Assembly: GCF_036227565.1 (NCBI RefSeq)
Contig: NZ_CP109460.1
Span: 4,216,001 to 4,280,000, forward strand
Reading direction: 5' to 3'
Source: Streptomyces sp. NBC_01454
Lineage (GTDB): Bacteria > Actinomycetota > Actinomycetes > Streptomycetales > Streptomycetaceae
DNA length: 64,000 bases
Shown here: positions 26,372 to 34,433 of the stretch, in pieces
Layout of the letters: each line of letters opens with the position of its first letter
Position numbering within the stretch: the stretch's first letter is position 1
Translations under genes and position numbers: made by a program
The notes under the pieces: model-generated
Told to the model about the DNA's origin: nothing
The model's input: the letters and a program-made list of their open reading frames with translations, nothing else
Databases searched by the model: none

Positions 26372-26650
26372 TCAGCCGCGCTCCTCGCGCTCCTGCTCCT
26401 CGGCTTCCATCTGCCGGATGCCCTCGTGCGTCAGCGTGACCATCGCGGGCGTGTGATGTGTCGTCCAGTCGACCTCGACCAGTCCTTCGCCCACCAGATA
26501 CGTACAGGCGGCGGCCAGATCCTGCTCGGGCAGCCGGAGGTCGTCGCGCAGCCTGGCCCCCGTGGCACCCGGACGGTTCTCCCCGGTGGCCCGGTACAGC
26601 GCCTTCAGGACCGCTGTGCGGTAGTTCTTCCGCTCGTGCAGTGTTGCCAT
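26372..26650 (-). CDS. Small winged-helix-like protein
   Basis: 92 residues. Helices YRTAVLKALYRATGE, GARLRDDLRLPEQDLAAACTYLVGEGLVEVDW and a wing-like THHTPAMVTLTHEGIRQMEAEE give the pattern of a stand-alone winged helix-turn-helix domain (MarR/PadR half-size). It is probably a DNA-binding regulator. Convergent with the SCO5918-like gene. The ATG at 26650 is the only sensible start; upstream AGCGAGG is a moderate ribosome site. Confidence 0.72.
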   Translation of the reverse strand: MATLHERKNYRTAVLKALYRATGENRPGATGARLRDDLRLPEQDLAAACTYLVGEGLVEVDWTTHHTPAMVTLTHEGIRQMEAEEQEREERG

Positions 26651-26751
26651 GGCTGCCGCTCGCTCCTCGCTTCGGTATGCCCCTGGGTTCGGTACGGCCC
26701 TCCATGCGGCACGGCAGGGGCCTCGCGGGGCCCGCGACCGGCACCGGCTCC

Positions 26752-27015
26752 TCAGATCTCGTCCGCCTGGAGGCGGCGGTCCCCGGACGACTTGCTGGTC
26801 ACCAGCCAGGACCGGGGCGGCTCCGCGGTGTGGGTGGTGTCCACCGTGAGGTGCAGGCGGGTCGCGCCCTCGCCGCCGGCGGGGTAGCTGCGCTGCTCGG
26901 TGGCGGCGAAACGGCCCCGCAGCGCCTCCGCGATCAGGCGGGCGACCTCCGGTGTCGCCGCCACGATCCGGACCTCGGCCTGCCCGGGCGGGGGCAGCGG
27001 CTGGGTGTGTTTCAT
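26752..27015 (-). CDS. Hypothetical 87-residue protein
   Basis: Small soluble alpha/beta protein (AEVRIVAATPEVARLIAEALRGRF then TRLHLTVDTT) with the strand-helix-strand look of a ferredoxin-like or ACT-like fold. GGAGG lies 6-8 nt before the ATG at 27015, and the upstream membrane protein overlaps it by ATGA, so the two are one operon. No family recognised; function unknown. Confidence 0.65.
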   Translation of the reverse strand: MKHTQPLPPPGQAEVRIVAATPEVARLIAEALRGRFAATEQRSYPAGGEGATRLHLTVDTTHTAEPPRSWLVTSKSSGDRRLQADEI

Positions 27016-27245
27016 CGTGGGCCTCCCGGCGGGAAGGCGGGCGGATCGGGGAGCCCGGCCGCCCGTCGGCGCGCTGCGCGCCGGTCCCCGCGCCCCGGCA
27101 GGGTCCCGCCGCGGGGGGCCGCCGCGCCCCGTCCGCCGTGCCGTGCCGTGTCCGGGCCGGCCTGTGGCCCGCTGCGCAGGCCGATCAGGTAGGCGACCAC
27201 GATGATCAGGGCCAGGATCGCGGCCACGGTGACAACGGTCTCCAT
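27012..27245 (-). CDS. Small single-span membrane protein
   Basis: About 77 residues: one N-terminal membrane helix (TVVTVAAILALIIVVAYLIGL) followed by an Arg/Gly/Pro-rich cytoplasmic tail. The ATG at 27245 has GAAGGG about 10 nt upstream; a GTG at 27254 is an alternative that would overlap a possible tiny ORF upstream. Its stop overlaps the next gene's ATG (ATGA). Possibly anchors or partners the downstream 87-residue protein. Function unknown. Confidence 0.6.
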   Translation of the reverse strand: METVVTVAAILALIIVVAYLIGLRSGPQAGPDTARHGGRGAAAPRGGTLPGRGDRRAARRRAAGLPDPPAFPPGGPR

Positions 27246-27254
27246 GCCGATCAC

Positions 27255-27677
27255 GCCCTTCGCGCCGACGGCACCCCGCCCGGCATCCTGCCGGGAGTGG
27301 CGCCGGGTGGGAGGAACGGTCGGGCCGACGGGACGCGCCGGTGCGTGCGGAGAGTGGTATCGCTGCTGGTCTTCTCGGTCATACGGCGACCTGTCCCCGG
27401 GCTCGCGTCCACCGCGTCCCGGTGTTGCTGCTCGCGGGGAAACACACCCGCGGGAGAGCCGGTGTGCCTAGTACTCCCGGTGCTTTCACCCTACTCGCGC
27501 ACCGTTGCCGACGCCGTCCGCGGACCCCGCGTCCGCCTCTGAGCAGGGCAGAAGCAGCCCGCCGTGGCACATCGGCAGAGTCCGCGCACGGAGTACCGTG
27601 AAGACGAGGCCGCCGGCACGCGCACGCCGCCCAGGCGACGGCGGACGTCCGGCTCTCCCGCAGAGAGGCGCGCCCTC
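27255..27677. other. Intergenic region with a possible mini-ORF
   Basis: 423 bp between the divergent small-membrane-protein and DUF5994 genes. A 43-codon minus-strand frame (27251-27382, MTEKTSSDTTLRTH...) ends in a GTGA overlap with the membrane-protein gene and has AGG upstream, so a tiny coupled gene is possible but weak. Nothing else recognised. Confidence 0.4.
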
Positions 27678-28199
27678 ATGGCCGAGTCCGACATCACCCG
27701 CGGCGCCGGGCCACCGGACGCGTTCCCGGCGTCCGTGAAGGCCGGGACGGCGCTCGTCAGGCTGGAAACCACCTCTGCCCGCGAGGGCATTCTCGACGGA
27801 GCGTGGTGGCCGCGCTCATACGACATCGCCGCCGAACTGCCCGGCCTGATCAGCGCGTTGGTCGAGCTGCTCGGCCCGGTGACCCGCGTCGGCCTGGACA
27901 CCGACGCATGGGAGCCCCTCCCCACCCGGCTGGTGGTCGACGAGCGGGTGGTGCACATCGACGCGTTCCCGGTGGGCGATGACACCGTCCTCATCACCCG
28001 CGGCGAGCGGGACTACTTCTCGCTGCTGGTGATCCCGCCGCATGCGACGCCCGCCGCCGCGCACACCGCGATGGCCCGGGCCGTCCACGCCGACAACGCC
28101 GACCAGGCCCGGCAGATTCTCCTCGACACCGGCACCGGACGGGCCCGCCCGCTCATCGGGCCCGCCGGCACGGACCAGGACGTCCCCGCCCCGGACTGA
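27678..28199 (+). CDS. DUF5994-like protein
   Basis: 173 residues, cytoplasmic. The diagnostic stretch GAWWPRSYDIAAELPGLI near 40-57 and the strand VDERVVHIDAFPVGDDTVLI resemble the actinobacterial DUF5994 family. The C-terminal part (HTAMARAVHADNADQARQIL) is helical. The role is unknown, but members are often found with stress or membrane genes. GAGAGG precedes the ATG at 27678. Independent of its neighbours by spacing. Confidence 0.75.
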   Translation: MAESDITRGAGPPDAFPASVKAGTALVRLETTSAREGILDGAWWPRSYDIAAELPGLISALVELLGPVTRVGLDTDAWEPLPTRLVVDERVVHIDAFPVGDDTVLITRGERDYFSLLVIPPHATPAAAHTAMARAVHADNADQARQILLDTGTGRARPLIGPAGTDQDVPAPD

Positions 28200-28352
28200 C
28201 GCCCGGCGCCGGCGGGCGGGCCGTTCCCCTGCACGGTCGCCCGGGCCGCTCCCCCCCCCGGGCCCGATGCCGATATCACAGTTCGGATCCGCACGCGGCA
28301 CTGCATCCGAATCCCTTCCGGGGGCAGCGGGCGACCGCCATACTGTCCCTAC

Positions 28353-28382
28353 TGAAACTCACTCAACTTCCATAGTTCGAGA
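28353..28382 (+). promoter_or_regulatory. Possible leaderless promoter
   Basis: CATAGT at 28371-28376 resembles a -10 box and would place transcription start at about the GTG at 28383. The -35 region is not obvious. A 7-bp inverted repeat (TTCGGAT 28282 / ATCCGAA 28305) and a run of nine C at 28251-28259 lie further upstream. Confidence 0.35.
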
Positions 28383-30071
28383 GTGAGTTCGGCCATCGGG
28401 GGGTGGGTGCTCGTGCCCGAAGAGTCCGCCGCGTCGCCGCCGGACGGCGCTCCGCAGAACATCCGCAGCGAGGCCACCCGGCTGCTGTGCGCGGGTGTCT
28501 ACTTCGACAGTCAATTCCGCGGCCGCGTCATCGAGCAGCTGGTCGAGCACGAGGAGCGCCCGGTCGCCCCCTCGCTCGGCATCGACGCCCTGCCGGTCCT
28601 CGCACACGCCCTGCGTGCCCGCCGGCGGGAGGCGGAGACCGGGCTGGTGCTGTTGCTCGTCTGGGCGGGGTTCCTCGCGTTCTGGCTGGCCGGCATCGGG
28701 TCGCAGACGCTGCTTCCGGTTCCCTGGTTCCTGGCGTACGGGCTGGTCTGCTTCGTGTGCTGGGGCGTACGAGGGGGCCGAGGTGCGGTCTTCGCCCTCG
28801 GCCGCGCGGTGCTCAAGGAGGCCACCCGCGGCCGGCTCAAGGCGGTGCTGCCGGTCCTGCCGTTCGCCGTGACGTTCGCGTACTGGGCGCTGGTGCTCTT
28901 CACCCTGTTCAGCGGCGGCGACGCCTGGGCCGCTGTGGTGTTCCCGGTCCTGCTGGTCCCGCCCGTGTGGGCGTACCGCGCGCACGTCTCCTCCGTGATG
29001 CGCCACAAGCTGAGCCGCGGCGCCCATGCGCGGGCGCCCCGTGAGGAGCTGCCGGTCAGCGACCAGTACCGGCGCATCGGCGCGGCCATCGACCGCGAAC
29101 AGCATGCGAACCTGGCGATCTACGACCCCTTCCGGCCGTTCGTCGGGTCCGGCGAACCGTACAAACCGTGGTCGTTCGTCATGGAGCTGAAGCGGCGGGC
29201 GCCGCAGAAGCAGCTGGACGGGGTGCCGCGACCGGACGCGGGTGCGGACGCCGGGGGGCTCACGGGCCGCGAGGTCATCGACCTCATCAAGCCGCGGCTG
29301 GAGGCCCTGCGCACCTCGGCCGCGGTCAGCAGCCGCGACCGCCTCCGCTCCCTCGAGGTCGACGAGATGGTCTATCTGCCGGTCGGGGTCGCGCGCGGCG
29401 AGGTCAAGTACGACCCCGCCAATGTGCGGCGGCACCTCGACGGCGCGGTCGGCGAGGGCGGCGAGGCGCGCCGGCACTTCCTGCGCGTCCGCGTCGGGGC
29501 GTGGGACGAACAGGTCGGGGTCTCCCTCCTGGTCCGCGTCCACACCCAGGGCGGAATGCTGGTCCTGGAGGTCGTGCCGCACATCCTCACCCCGGTGCGT
29601 CCGGAGTTCCGGTCGGTGGACGTGATCGCCGCGCAGGGTGCGGACGGTCTGCTGCGCGATGCCGTGCGCGGCCTGCTCACCGGCCCCGCGGCGGGCTTCG
29701 CCGCCGCGGTCTCCCTGCTCCGCACGGCCGTCTCCCTCTTCCGTACCTGGCTGACGCTCCCGCAGTACGCCCTACCGGACGGGCCGGTCACGTCGGTGCG
29801 GGAGCTGGGCAGCGTGAACGAGGTGTCGCTGCTCCAGGAGATGGACATCAGCCGCTACGTGAAGACGCTGCAGGACCGGATCGCCAGCGGGGTGCGGACG
29901 GCGCTGCGCACGAAGGGCTACGAGTCCGGCGAGTTCGAGCAGTACGTCGTCAATGTGAACGGGGGCGGGGTCTTCATCGGCGAGATGAGCGGCGGCGCGG
30001 TCGCGACGGGCGAGCGGGCCTCGGCGAAGCAGCAGGACATCACGGTGAAATCGGGGGGCGGCAGGTCATGA
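28383..30071 (+). CDS. Large membrane protein with C-terminal Gly-rich motif
   Basis: 562 residues of a type I cannot name. Four hydrophobic helices at about 88-150 and 160-205 are followed by a large soluble region (220-562) that contains one short hydrophobic stretch near 425-460. The C-terminus has NVNGGGVFIGEMSGGAVATGE, a glycine-rich motif that recurs twice in the next protein. No ribosome site precedes GTG 28383, so translation may be leaderless; GTG 28407 and 28413 after a G-run are alternatives. The stop overlaps the next gene's ATG, so the two proteins are made together. Function unknown. Confidence 0.7.
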   Translation: MSSAIGGWVLVPEESAASPPDGAPQNIRSEATRLLCAGVYFDSQFRGRVIEQLVEHEERPVAPSLGIDALPVLAHALRARRREAETGLVLLLVWAGFLAFWLAGIGSQTLLPVPWFLAYGLVCFVCWGVRGGRGAVFALGRAVLKEATRGRLKAVLPVLPFAVTFAYWALVLFTLFSGGDAWAAVVFPVLLVPPVWAYRAHVSSVMRHKLSRGAHARAPREELPVSDQYRRIGAAIDREQHANLAIYDPFRPFVGSGEPYKPWSFVMELKRRAPQKQLDGVPRPDAGADAGGLTGREVIDLIKPRLEALRTSAAVSSRDRLRSLEVDEMVYLPVGVARGEVKYDPANVRRHLDGAVGEGGEARRHFLRVRVGAWDEQVGVSLLVRVHTQGGMLVLEVVPHILTPVRPEFRSVDVIAAQGADGLLRDAVRGLLTGPAAGFAAAVSLLRTAVSLFRTWLTLPQYALPDGPVTSVRELGSVNEVSLLQEMDISRYVKTLQDRIASGVRTALRTKGYESGEFEQYVVNVNGGGVFIGEMSGGAVATGERASAKQQDITVKSGGGRS

Positions 30072-30652
30072 CAACGGGGATGCGGGAGCCGGAGGAAGAC
30101 GGGGGAACGGCCGGCGCGGCCGCCGGCCCGCCGTCTCCGCCGAGCGCTTCAGGAGGAATCAGTGTCGGCGTGCTGACCGGTGGCGCGGTGGCAGCCGGGG
30201 ACGGGGCGAGCGCCGAGGACCGCGCGCAGCGCGTCGGCCGGCCCGCGCCCCCGCCGTCCTCACCCGACAGCGGGGGGCCGTCGGTGGTGCCCCCGGCCGC
30301 CCCCGGCGGCATCAGCATCGGCGTCATGAGCGGGGGCGCCGCGGCCGCGGGTCCGCACGCCAAGGCCCTTGACGCCACCACCCAGGTGATCGACGCACCC
30401 GCCGAACTCCTCGCGGCCATGGGGACCCTGCGTGCGCAGTTGCGCCTGCTCAGCCCCAGTGACGAGACATCCGACGTCGACGCCCGGCTCGCCGAGGCCG
30501 AGGAGGAGGTCGGGGCCACGGGGCAGGTGCGGCGCAGCCGTCTGCAGTGGCTGCGCGAGCGGCTGGACCTCGGTGCGACGGCTGCGGCCACGCTCGCCTC
30601 GGCGGCGGCCGTGGTGCAGCAGATCACGCAACTCTTGGGCAGGCAGGGGTAG
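30068..30652 (+). CDS. Protein with two Gly-rich GGISxGVxxGG motifs
   Basis: 194 residues. Low-complexity N-terminus with GGISVGVLTGGAVAAGDGA (about 29-47) and GGISIGVMSGGAAAAG (about 79-94), each like the end of the upstream membrane protein. Then a helical region (about 105-165, ELLAAMGTLRAQLRLLS... LAEAEEEVGATGQV) and a hydrophobic C-terminal helix ATLASAAAVVQQITQLL. The motif resembles short beta-strand/turn modules seen at the ends of actinobacterial signalling or conflict proteins and could drive oligomerisation; this is an inference. Coupled to its upstream gene by ATGA overlap. Confidence 0.65.
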   Translation: MTTGMREPEEDGGTAGAAAGPPSPPSASGGISVGVLTGGAVAAGDGASAEDRAQRVGRPAPPPSSPDSGGPSVVPPAAPGGISIGVMSGGAAAAGPHAKALDATTQVIDAPAELLAAMGTLRAQLRLLSPSDETSDVDARLAEAEEEVGATGQVRRSRLQWLRERLDLGATAAATLASAAAVVQQITQLLGRQG

Positions 30653-30657
30653 TCGGC

Positions 30658-31311
30658 GTGGACCAATGGGATGAGGAGCGGCAGGACTGGGCGGCGGCGC
30701 CGCATCCGGACGGGCCGCCATCAGGGAGCCGGCCCCGGCGCATGCTGGTCGTGGCGATCGCCGCGGTCCTGCTGGCGGCGGCGGCCGGCACAGGGATCTG
30801 GCTGCTGGCGCGTGACGGCAGCAGCCACATCACGGACCAGGGAGGCGTCCTGCCCGGCGTCCTGCCGTCGAGCTCACCGACCGGGGACGGGTCCGTCTCG
30901 ACGACGCCGGCTTCCCCCGGCGCCTCGATCGACCCGTGCACGGCGGTCGACGCCACCACGGCCCAGCAGCTGGGGCTGGGCACGGGTCTGCCCGACGACC
31001 CCACCAACTCCAGCGTGCAGCTGAAGTCCTGCAAGTGGAGCTACTCCGGCCCCGACGGCCGCGAAACCGCCACGTTCCATCTCATCTACACCCGGGAAGT
31101 CCCCGTCTCGCCGTCGCCGACACCGATCCCGGTCGCCGGCGTACCGTCCGCCGTGGCCACGGGGAACGACAATGCCTGTGCGGTCCTGTGGCCCGCGTCG
31201 TTCGGGGAGGTGCTCGTACACGTCGCCCGGGTCAACGAGGGCCCACAACGGGACCTGTGCAGCCTGGCCTCGGATTTCGCCGGGGCGGTGGCGCCGCGGG
31301 TGCCGAAGTGA
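30658..31311 (+). CDS. DUF3558-like membrane-anchored extracellular protein
   Basis: 217 residues. A cytoplasmic 28-residue N-terminus precedes one membrane helix (about 30-50); a Ser/Thr/Pro linker follows. The extracellular domain starts DPCTAVDATTAQQLGLG, the pattern of DUF3558 proteins, and has conserved cysteines (DPC, KSCKW, NACAV, DLCSL) likely forming two disulphides. GTG 30658 has GGGG 8 nt upstream and begins 5 bases after the preceding stop, so this is the third gene of the operon starting at 28383. Function unknown; the family has mostly surface-exposed proteins. Confidence 0.72.
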   Translation: MDQWDEERQDWAAAPHPDGPPSGSRPRRMLVVAIAAVLLAAAAGTGIWLLARDGSSHITDQGGVLPGVLPSSSPTGDGSVSTTPASPGASIDPCTAVDATTAQQLGLGTGLPDDPTNSSVQLKSCKWSYSGPDGRETATFHLIYTREVPVSPSPTPIPVAGVPSAVATGNDNACAVLWPASFGEVLVHVARVNEGPQRDLCSLASDFAGAVAPRVPK

Positions 31312-31469
31312 GGGTGGGGGCCGGGGGGTTCGCGATCCCCTGACACCGGCGGCCGCTGACACCTGCCGTGGGCCCCGACGCGAGAGCGCCGGGGCCCAGG
31401 ACCACCCCACGGGAATGCGGACGGCTCGGCGAACCGATGGGACGGGCAGTGCAGCAGTGCAGCGGTGTG

Positions 31470-31700
31470 TCAGACGCCCAAGCCGCCGGAGAAGCCTGCC
31501 TGGCCGGAGACGGGGCCTATCTGCCCGCTCACGCCACCCGAAACCGAGCCGCCCAGCGCGGGCAGCGCGGGCAGGGCGGGAAGGGACGACGCTCCGTCGC
31601 CCAACACGTTTCCGGCCCCGAGCATTCCGCCGGAGACCTGGTCCAGCTCGTTGTCGGCGATCTCGCGGGTCTCGTTACGGGGCGTGGAGTCCTTGCGCAT
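31470..31700 (-). CDS. Double-glycine leader peptide (bacteriocin/RiPP-like precursor)
   Basis: 76 residues. The N-terminal half ends ADNELDQVSGG, the classical double-glycine leader (bacteriocin-type signal sequence) cut by C39 peptidase-containing ABC exporters. The putative 50-residue mature part is Gly/Ser/Pro-rich with LPALPALPALGG and GGVSGQIGPVSGQ repeats and no cysteine, so it is not a lanthipeptide substrate of the usual kind. No modification enzyme, exporter or immunity gene is adjacent. The ribosome site GGAAAGGG precedes ATG 31700. An orphan secreted-peptide precursor is the best reading. Confidence 0.7.
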   Translation of the reverse strand: MRKDSTPRNETREIADNELDQVSGGMLGAGNVLGDGASSLPALPALPALGGSVSGGVSGQIGPVSGQAGFSGGLGV

Positions 31701-32331
31701 GACTGCCCTTTCCTTCGTTGTTCACGGTGAGCCTGAGCGGTATCGGCCGGCCCCGGCGAAAGCTGACTCTGCCGGTTCGACGGCCGTGACAACCGGAAGT
31801 GGATGTGAACCTTCCGATTGATGCGAGATCACACCACGTCCACGGCGGACCGGCCACCCGGACCCATCGGTCATGTCCCCAGACGGTCCGGTATCGCGTG
31901 ATGTCGGCAAGCAACACGTTCAACCGGATGGTGACAACTCCTTCACCTGCCTTTGGGCAGCCCAGGATTGTCAAGCGGCGCCGGCCGTGCCACCCGAAGG
32001 ACAAATCAACCCGTGCGGACCCCGCGAATCCGCGCGAAGCCCCCGTATGGCCGCGTGAAGAGGGACGCCCGCCTCGTGGAGCCGGCATTCGCAGCGCGCG
32101 CGTGACGTTTCTGCACAGAGAATGCGCAGGATTACCGGACCTCGGAAGTAGCGGCTCGTGTCAGGGGATGTCGGGTTCACCTGACGTGTCGCACTTCGGC
32201 AGGACAGCGATGCCTGCGTGGCCGGCGCGGGGACGGTGCGTGACGAGCGGAACTGGCGGGCGCGCCGTCGCAGCCCATGACGCCGAGACGAGGAGTCGAG
32301 TGAGTTGGGTGAGTCGGGTGAGTCACGTGAG
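31701..32331. other. Intergenic region
   Basis: 631 bp between the leader peptide gene and the phosphotransferase 3' end. Frames on both strands look random. Near its right end (32298-32341) there is a run of GTGAGT repeats overlapping the end of the phosphotransferase gene. The promoter of the peptide gene should lie near 31720-31830. Confidence 0.5.
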
Positions 32332-33072
32332 TCAGGTGAGGTCCCACAGGCGGCGGTAGAAGCCGGTGCGTTCCGGGTCGGGGGCGATGCCGTATGCGTC
32401 GAGGAGGGTGTTGTCCCATCCTGGACCGTAGTTCCACTCGGTGCTCCAGGTGGCGACGGCGAGGTCGGCCCAGCGGTCCGCGACGCCCAGCGCGCCCAGG
32501 TCCACATGACCGGACCAGGAACCGTCCTCGCGCAGCAGCGTGTTCGGCGCGCATGGGTCTCCGTGACATACAACGAGACGGTCGGTCACCGGCTCCGTCA
32601 TCTCTGCGGGGACATCGATTCCTGCGTACCGGGCCCGTTCCAGGCGATCGGCGACCGACCAACTGAAGGGGCAGTCGGCCACCGGCAGGCGCTCGTGAAG
32701 GGCACGCAGCCCCACCCCCAGCGCACGTACCGCGGTGCCGGGATCAGCCGTCCAGCGCGGGCTGACGGCGCTCTCACCGGGCAGCCCATGGGTGACGAGC
32801 CAGGTCCCGTCCTCGTCGGCCCCGTGGTCCAGGACGCGGGGCACCGGTGTGCACCGCCCGGCCCAGTTCAGGCGCGTGAGCTCAGCGGCGAGGTCCAGCC
32901 CGGAGCCGGCCGGCGCCCACTTGGCGAACAGCCGGCCGTCCCCGGTGCCGAGCTGGAAGGTCAGACCACCCAGCTCGTTCTGCCAGACGGGCAACAGCGG
33001 CCGCTCTCCGGCCAGAGCGGCGATCGGCGCAGGCACGCGCACCTCGCGGGTCGGCGGTCCGGAAAGGCCCAT
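32332..33072 (-). CDS. APH(3')-family aminoglycoside phosphotransferase
   Basis: 246-residue kinase-fold enzyme transferring ATP phosphate to aminoglycosides. The catalytic loop VVCHGDPCAPNTLL, the metal motif GHVDLGALGVADRWADLA and the terminal YGIAPDPERTGFYRRL closely follow the APH(3') pattern of Tn5 and Streptomyces enzymes; active-site residues are intact. A start at ATG 33072 fits the family length; a GTG at 33135 is possible but lacks a ribosome site. Could be a chromosomal resistance gene of the host or part of a lost biosynthetic cluster; no aminoglycoside biosynthesis genes are adjacent. Divergent from the synthase gene at 33346. Confidence 0.88.
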   Translation of the reverse strand: MGLSGPPTREVRVPAPIAALAGERPLLPVWQNELGGLTFQLGTGDGRLFAKWAPAGSGLDLAAELTRLNWAGRCTPVPRVLDHGADEDGTWLVTHGLPGESAVSPRWTADPGTAVRALGVGLRALHERLPVADCPFSWSVADRLERARYAGIDVPAEMTEPVTDRLVVCHGDPCAPNTLLREDGSWSGHVDLGALGVADRWADLAVATWSTEWNYGPGWDNTLLDAYGIAPDPERTGFYRRLWDLT

Positions 33073-33295
33073 CCCCTCATGCTGCTCTCCCGGTGGTTGC
33101 TGAGGCGAGAGGTTTTCGGGGGTGCGGGCATTCACCGGCCGGCCGGGGCTGCTCCGGCACCGGCTTCGTGATCCACGCCGACATCGGCGGATGGCTCACG
33201 CCGCGCATCCGATCCGGGCGGCGCGGCCCCCACCCGGGACCGGAGAATGAGCCTGCACGGCGCTCGGATTCGGATACGGACCCGGAAGACAGACC

Positions 33296-33331
33296 GCACA
33301 CCCACCCCCACCCCCACCCCCACCCCCACCA
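33296..33331. repeat. CCCCCA tandem repeat in the leader of the synthase gene
   Basis: Five or six CACCCC/CCCACC units directly precede the AAAGGA ribosome site of the next gene. On the mRNA this is a C-rich, unstructured run. Length variation here could change expression. Confidence 0.8.
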
Positions 33332-33345
33332 CAAAGGAACGCCGG

Positions 33346-34320
33346 ATGAGCATGAGCACGAGCTTGGGCACGAGCACGAGCATGAGCATGAGCATGTGGG
33401 CCACCAGGCTGGACGCCGCGGGGATTCACGACCCGCAGCTGCGCGACGACTTCACCCAGCAGCGTTCACTGGTAGCCCGTTACAAGCGCGCGGCCTACCT
33501 GGCGGTCCTGCTGCTCCTGCCGCGCCCCCTGGCCCCCCACATGATCGCCGCCACCGCGTTCATGCACCACACCGACAACCTCCTCGACCACGGCCCGCTG
33601 CCCCAGCGCGCCGCCGCCTGCACGGCGTGGGAGAACGAGGTGAACCAGGCCCTGGCCACCGGCGTCAGCGATCACCCCGTGATCCGCCCACTCCTGCACA
33701 CCGGCGCCCGTCACCCCCGCCTCCTCGGACATGTCCAGGATTTCCTCCGCACCGCGGCCACCGACCTCGAATTCACGGGCTTCGCCACGGAGTCGGACTA
33801 CCAGCGCTATCTCGACCACTACTCACTGCCGGCTTTCATGCTGGTCGCCTGCCTGCTCGCGCCCGGTGACGAGCCCGCCGGCTACCGCGCCGCCTGCCGC
33901 ACCTACATCGACGGCAGCCAACGCCTCGACTTCGTCAACGATCTGGCCGAAGACCTCGCCGACGACCGACTGACCATCCCTCAGGACGTTTTGCTGAGCC
34001 ACGGTGTGACCCGCACCGACCTCCTCCAGGCCCAGGACACCCCCGAAGTCCGCGCCCTGCTGCGCCACCTCCTCGGCCAGGCCCGCACCACCCTGGCCGC
34101 CAGCCACCACGTGACCGGGTTCCTGCCTCCCGCCCACCGCCCCTTCGTCCGTGCCCTGATCGCCCTCGAAGAAGCCACCACCGCCGCCGCCACAACCAAG
34201 GGCCCAGGACTCCTGAAGTCCTCGGCACGCCCCGCTGTCCCCACCATGCTGAAGATCCTCATACGCGAATACCGCCACGCACGAAGCCTTCGTCGCTCGC
34301 ATGCCGATAGCGCCGAGTGA
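33346..34320 (+). CDS. Squalene/phytoene-synthase-family protein
   Basis: 324 residues, all-helical trans-isoprenyl diphosphate synthase fold. The first Asp-rich motif reads HHTDNLLD (about 80, a D-x3-D form) and the second DFVNDLAEDLADD (about 193-205) is intact, so diphosphate ionisation is likely. The N-terminus is a slippage-prone MSMS.. TS repeat (ATGAGC units), giving several in-frame starts; ATG 33346 has AAAGGA 7 nt upstream. There is no dehydrosqualene desaturase, cyclase or prenyltransferase nearby, so it is not part of a standard carotenoid or hopanoid cluster. It may make a non-canonical terpene or act on prenyl diphosphates from primary metabolism. Confidence 0.82.
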   Translation: MSMSTSLGTSTSMSMSMWATRLDAAGIHDPQLRDDFTQQRSLVARYKRAAYLAVLLLLPRPLAPHMIAATAFMHHTDNLLDHGPLPQRAAACTAWENEVNQALATGVSDHPVIRPLLHTGARHPRLLGHVQDFLRTAATDLEFTGFATESDYQRYLDHYSLPAFMLVACLLAPGDEPAGYRAACRTYIDGSQRLDFVNDLAEDLADDRLTIPQDVLLSHGVTRTDLLQAQDTPEVRALLRHLLGQARTTLAASHHVTGFLPPAHRPFVRALIALEEATTAAATTKGPGLLKSSARPAVPTMLKILIREYRHARSLRRSHADSAE

Positions 34321-34433
34321 ACCAGGCCAGAGAAAACCGAAGCCCCGCGACGAATCCGATGTATCTCCGCCGTTTCGGCGTCGCTCCGGGCGCATCAAGT
34401 GCTCACGCGCGTTTCCAGGACAGCCGACGTGTG

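Noticed and set aside
31470..31700. Lanthipeptide or lasso precursor
   Set aside because: No Cys in the core and no modification genes nearby; the double-glycine leader alone does not define such a class.
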